A stretch of 64,000 bases of DNA from the NCBI GenBank assembly GCA_902712845.1, contig LR743504.1, positions 3,756,001-3,820,000 on the forward strand, written 5' to 3'. Source of the DNA: Methylobacterium bullatum. Lineage in GTDB: Bacteria; Pseudomonadota; Alphaproteobacteria; Rhizobiales; Beijerinckiaceae. Numbering within the stretch: position 1 is the first letter of the stretch; every line of letters starts with the position of its first letter. The notes below the pieces were generated by a model that did not search any database, was not told the origin of the DNA, and was given only the letters and a program-made list of their open reading frames with translations. Shown piece after piece: positions 62,274-64,000 of the stretch. A program made the translations under genes and the position numbers.

Positions 62274-63167
62274 ATGACAGGCACCGACACCAGAGCCGTT
62301 CTCGCCGGCCTCGCCCCCGTGGCCGCCCTGGTGGGCTCGATCCTCTCTCTCGTGATCGGCACCTCCTTCGCCAAACGGCTGTTCCCGGTGATCGGCGCGG
62401 AGGGCACCTCGGCTTATCGCGTCACCCTGGCGGCGGTGCTGCTGCTCGCCGTATGGCGGCCCTGGCGCCGGACCCTCGGCCGGCGTGATGCCGGTGTGGT
62501 GGTGCTCTACGGGCTCGTGCTCGGCGGCATGAACCTGCTGTTCTACCTTTCCCTGCGGACGATCCCCCTGGGGCTCGCCATCGCCATCGAGTTCGTCGGG
62601 CCGCTCCTCGTGGCGGTGGCCTCGTCGCGGCGCGCCGTCGATCTCGTCTGGGTGGCGCTCGCCATGCTGGGGCTGTGCCTGCTCCTACCCCTGGATCGGG
62701 CGAGCTCCGGCCTCGATCCCGTCGGCGTTGCCTGTGCGCTGGGCGCGGCCCTGTGCTGGGCGCTCTACATTCTCGTCGGCCAGAGGGCGGGGCACCTCCC
62801 CGGCGGGCAGGCGGTGGCCCTCGGCATGAGTGTCGCGGCCCTGGTGATCCTGCCCTTCGGCATCGCTCAGGCGGGCATGGCGCTGCTCTCGCCCTCCCTC
62901 GTCGTGGCCGGCCTCGCCGTGGCGATCCTGTCGAGCGCGATCCCGTATTCCCTGGAGATGGTGGCCCTGCGGGGCCTGCCGCGCCAGACTTTCGGCATTC
63001 TGTTGAGCCTCGAGCCGGTCTGCGGCGCGCTCGCCGGCTTCCTCATCCTCGGGGAGCGCCTGACCCTCCTGCAGGGGGCTGCCATCGCCTGCATCATGGC
63101 GGCCTCGGTGGGCAGCACCGTGGGGGCGTATCGGGCGAAACGACAGGATCTGCGTCAAGCCGGATGA
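62274..63167 (+). CDS. rhtA: EamA/RhtA family exporter
   Basis: 297 residues with ten membrane segments in two EamA repeats. SFAKRLFPVIGAEGTSAYRV, LYGLVLGGMNLLFYLSLRTI, LGLAIAIEFVGPLLVAVASS and LSSAIPYSLEMVALRGLPRQ closely follow the RhtA threonine/homoserine exporter, whose length (295) is nearly the same. ATG 62274 follows GAGGGC; an in-frame ATG at 62232 is possible. Converges on nadK. Confidence 0.82.
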   Translation: MTGTDTRAVLAGLAPVAALVGSILSLVIGTSFAKRLFPVIGAEGTSAYRVTLAAVLLLAVWRPWRRTLGRRDAGVVVLYGLVLGGMNLLFYLSLRTIPLGLAIAIEFVGPLLVAVASSRRAVDLVWVALAMLGLCLLLPLDRASSGLDPVGVACALGAALCWALYILVGQRAGHLPGGQAVALGMSVAALVILPFGIAQAGMALLSPSLVVAGLAVAILSSAIPYSLEMVALRGLPRQTFGILLSLEPVCGALAGFLILGERLTLLQGAAIACIMAASVGSTVGAYRAKRQDLRQAG

Positions 63168-63234
63168 GCGACGAAAACATAATCCCTGCAGTCTATTGCA
63201 GGCGTTCGTTCCTGCAGTCGATGAAGATGTGAAC

Positions 63235-63324
63235 CGCTGACGCTCCTGGCGCCCGGAAAAAGTGTCGGCACCGACGGGGGCGGGAAAAGCCGCGCCCCTT
63301 CCCCGGACGGCTGGAGCGTCAGCG
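63235..63324. terminator. Structured 90-nt region between rhtA and nadK
   Basis: A perfect 12-bp outer pair CGCTGACGCTCC (63235-63246) and GGAGCGTCAGCG (63313-63324) encloses a CCGG/CCGG pair and a GGGGCG...CGCCCC hairpin. A separate CCTGCA/TGCAGG hairpin lies at 63185-63202. Between convergent genes this could be a bidirectional transcript end; the branched layout would also suit a structured RNA. Confidence 0.4.
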
Positions 63325-63346
63325 CGAGACGTCGCGCAACGTCAAG

Positions 63347-64000
63347 TCAGCCGAACTGTTCGCGAAGAATCCGCTCGTCGAGGCTGTGGCCGGGATCGTG
63401 GAGGAGGGTGAGGTCGGTCTTGAGGTCGAGCCAGGTCTCCACCGTGCAGACCCGGCGGAACTCGGTGTGGTCGGCCACCGCGGCCACCGGGCGATGCGCC
63501 GCGTCGAGCACCTCCACCTGGATGCGGGCGTGATCCGGCAGCAGGGCGCCGTGCCAGCGCCGGGGGCGGAAGGCCGAGATCGGGGTCAGCGCCAGGAGCC
63601 GCGAATTCAGGGGCAGGATCGGGCCACCCACCGAAAGGTTGTAGGCGGTGGAGCCGGCGGGCGTGGCGCAAAGCACGCCGTCGGCGATGAGCTCGGGCAG
63701 GCGCACATGTCCGTCCACGGAGATCTTCAGCTTGGCGGTCTGGTGCGTCTGACGCAGCATGTAGACTTCGTTGATGGCGCGCGCCGAGTGCCGGCGCCCC
63801 TCCACGTCCACCGCCTCCATCATGAGCGGGTGGATGGTACTGCGCTTGGTGCTCTCCAGCCGTTCGAGGAGGTTGTCCTCTCGGTACTCGTTCATCAGGA
63901 AGCCGACGGTGCCGCGGTTCATGCCGTAGATCGGCGTGCCGGCCAGCATGAAGCGGTGCAGCGCCTGCAGCATCAGCCCGTCGCCGCCGAGCGCCACGAT
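63347..64000 (-). CDS. nadK: NAD kinase NadK (5' partial)
   Basis: About 217 C-terminal residues; the start lies beyond the window. Phosphorylates NAD to NADP. The catalytic GGDG is in [16 protein letters not shown] at the very edge, then the conserved [17 protein letters not shown], and the substrate-binding [20 protein letters not shown] and [27 protein letters not shown] and the short C-terminus are as in alphaproteobacterial NadK. Nothing in the visible part is abnormal. Confidence 0.93.
   Translation of the reverse strand: MVALGGDGLMLQALHRFMLAGTPIYGMNRGTVGFLMNEYREDNLLERLESTKRSTIHPLMMEAVDVEGRRHSARAINEVYMLRQTHQTAKLKISVDGHVRLPELIADGVLCATPAGSTAYNLSVGGPILPLNSRLLALTPISAFRPRRWHGALLPDHARIQVEVLDAAHRPVAAVADHTEFRRVCTVETWLDLKTDLTLLHDPGHSLDERILREQFG

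Overview
The window is GC-rich (about two-thirds G+C by eye), densely coding DNA. Gene content points to an alphaproteobacterium of the Hyphomicrobiales (Rhizobiales), most likely Methylobacteriaceae. The reasons are a complete aap-type amino-acid ABC transporter, a rut pyrimidine-degradation cluster with RutR, fused urease gamma/beta subunits, DUF2336 and DUF3606 proteins, an alphaproteobacterial MazG and NAD kinase, and several families of intergenic palindromic repeats. The genus is an inference. Housekeeping genes (rimO, mazG, pabABC, nadK) make this look like chromosome rather than plasmid.

Layout. 1-7143: a partial patatin-like protein, a UbiH-like flavin hydroxylase, a GntP permease, an exported alpha/beta hydrolase, a quinone oxidoreductase, pncA and a DUF3606 protein. 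7204-12946: rimO, an overlapping pabB-pabA-pabC-doxX operon (4-aminobenzoate for folate), and mazG. 12947-15338: a plasmid-type replication module with an AT-rich stretch, six 16-bp iterons, a RepA initiator and a small winged-helix protein behind two identical palindromes. 15342-22110: a divergent DJ-1/GlxA pair, an ArnT-like/GT2/LpxB-N-domain envelope glycosylation operon, a PNPOx-fold protein and cystathionine beta-lyase. 22375-26626: aapJQMP. 26761-31420: a small secreted protein, a LysR regulator divergent from an MFS-SDR pair, and a truncated rarD.

31421-31544 is not genomic. It is a poly-T/pyrimidine noise run followed by an Illumina P7 adapter, an 8-base index and the Nextera mosaic end. 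rarD breaks off there, and the order of genes across this point is not secured by the sequence.

31545-43287: a P1-family peptidase, small unknowns, a HerA-like ATPase, then a minus-strand run rutA-B-C-D-F, two polysaccharide genes (GT61 and an O-antigen-ligase-like protein) and the pyrimidine permease rutG. A RutR operator-like palindrome lies upstream of rutA; a cytochrome c gene and rutR follow. 44855-51516: puuE-type allantoinase, then ureAB, a MESH1-like (p)ppGpp hydrolase, ureC, a DUF29 gene, ureE, ureF and ureG. These loci together form a nitrogen-scavenging island (pyrimidine, allantoin, urea). ureD is not in the window.

51714-64000: chromate transporter, a small secreted protein, a frameshifted repeat-domain exported protein, two flavoenzymes, a small secreted protein with a phospholipase A2 signature, a CitE-like protein, a LysR/MFS divergent pair, a transglycosylase-DUF2336 pair, an RhtA-like exporter and a partial NAD kinase. 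Nothing looks like a defence island, prophage, CRISPR array or transposase. I saw no tRNA or rRNA gene.
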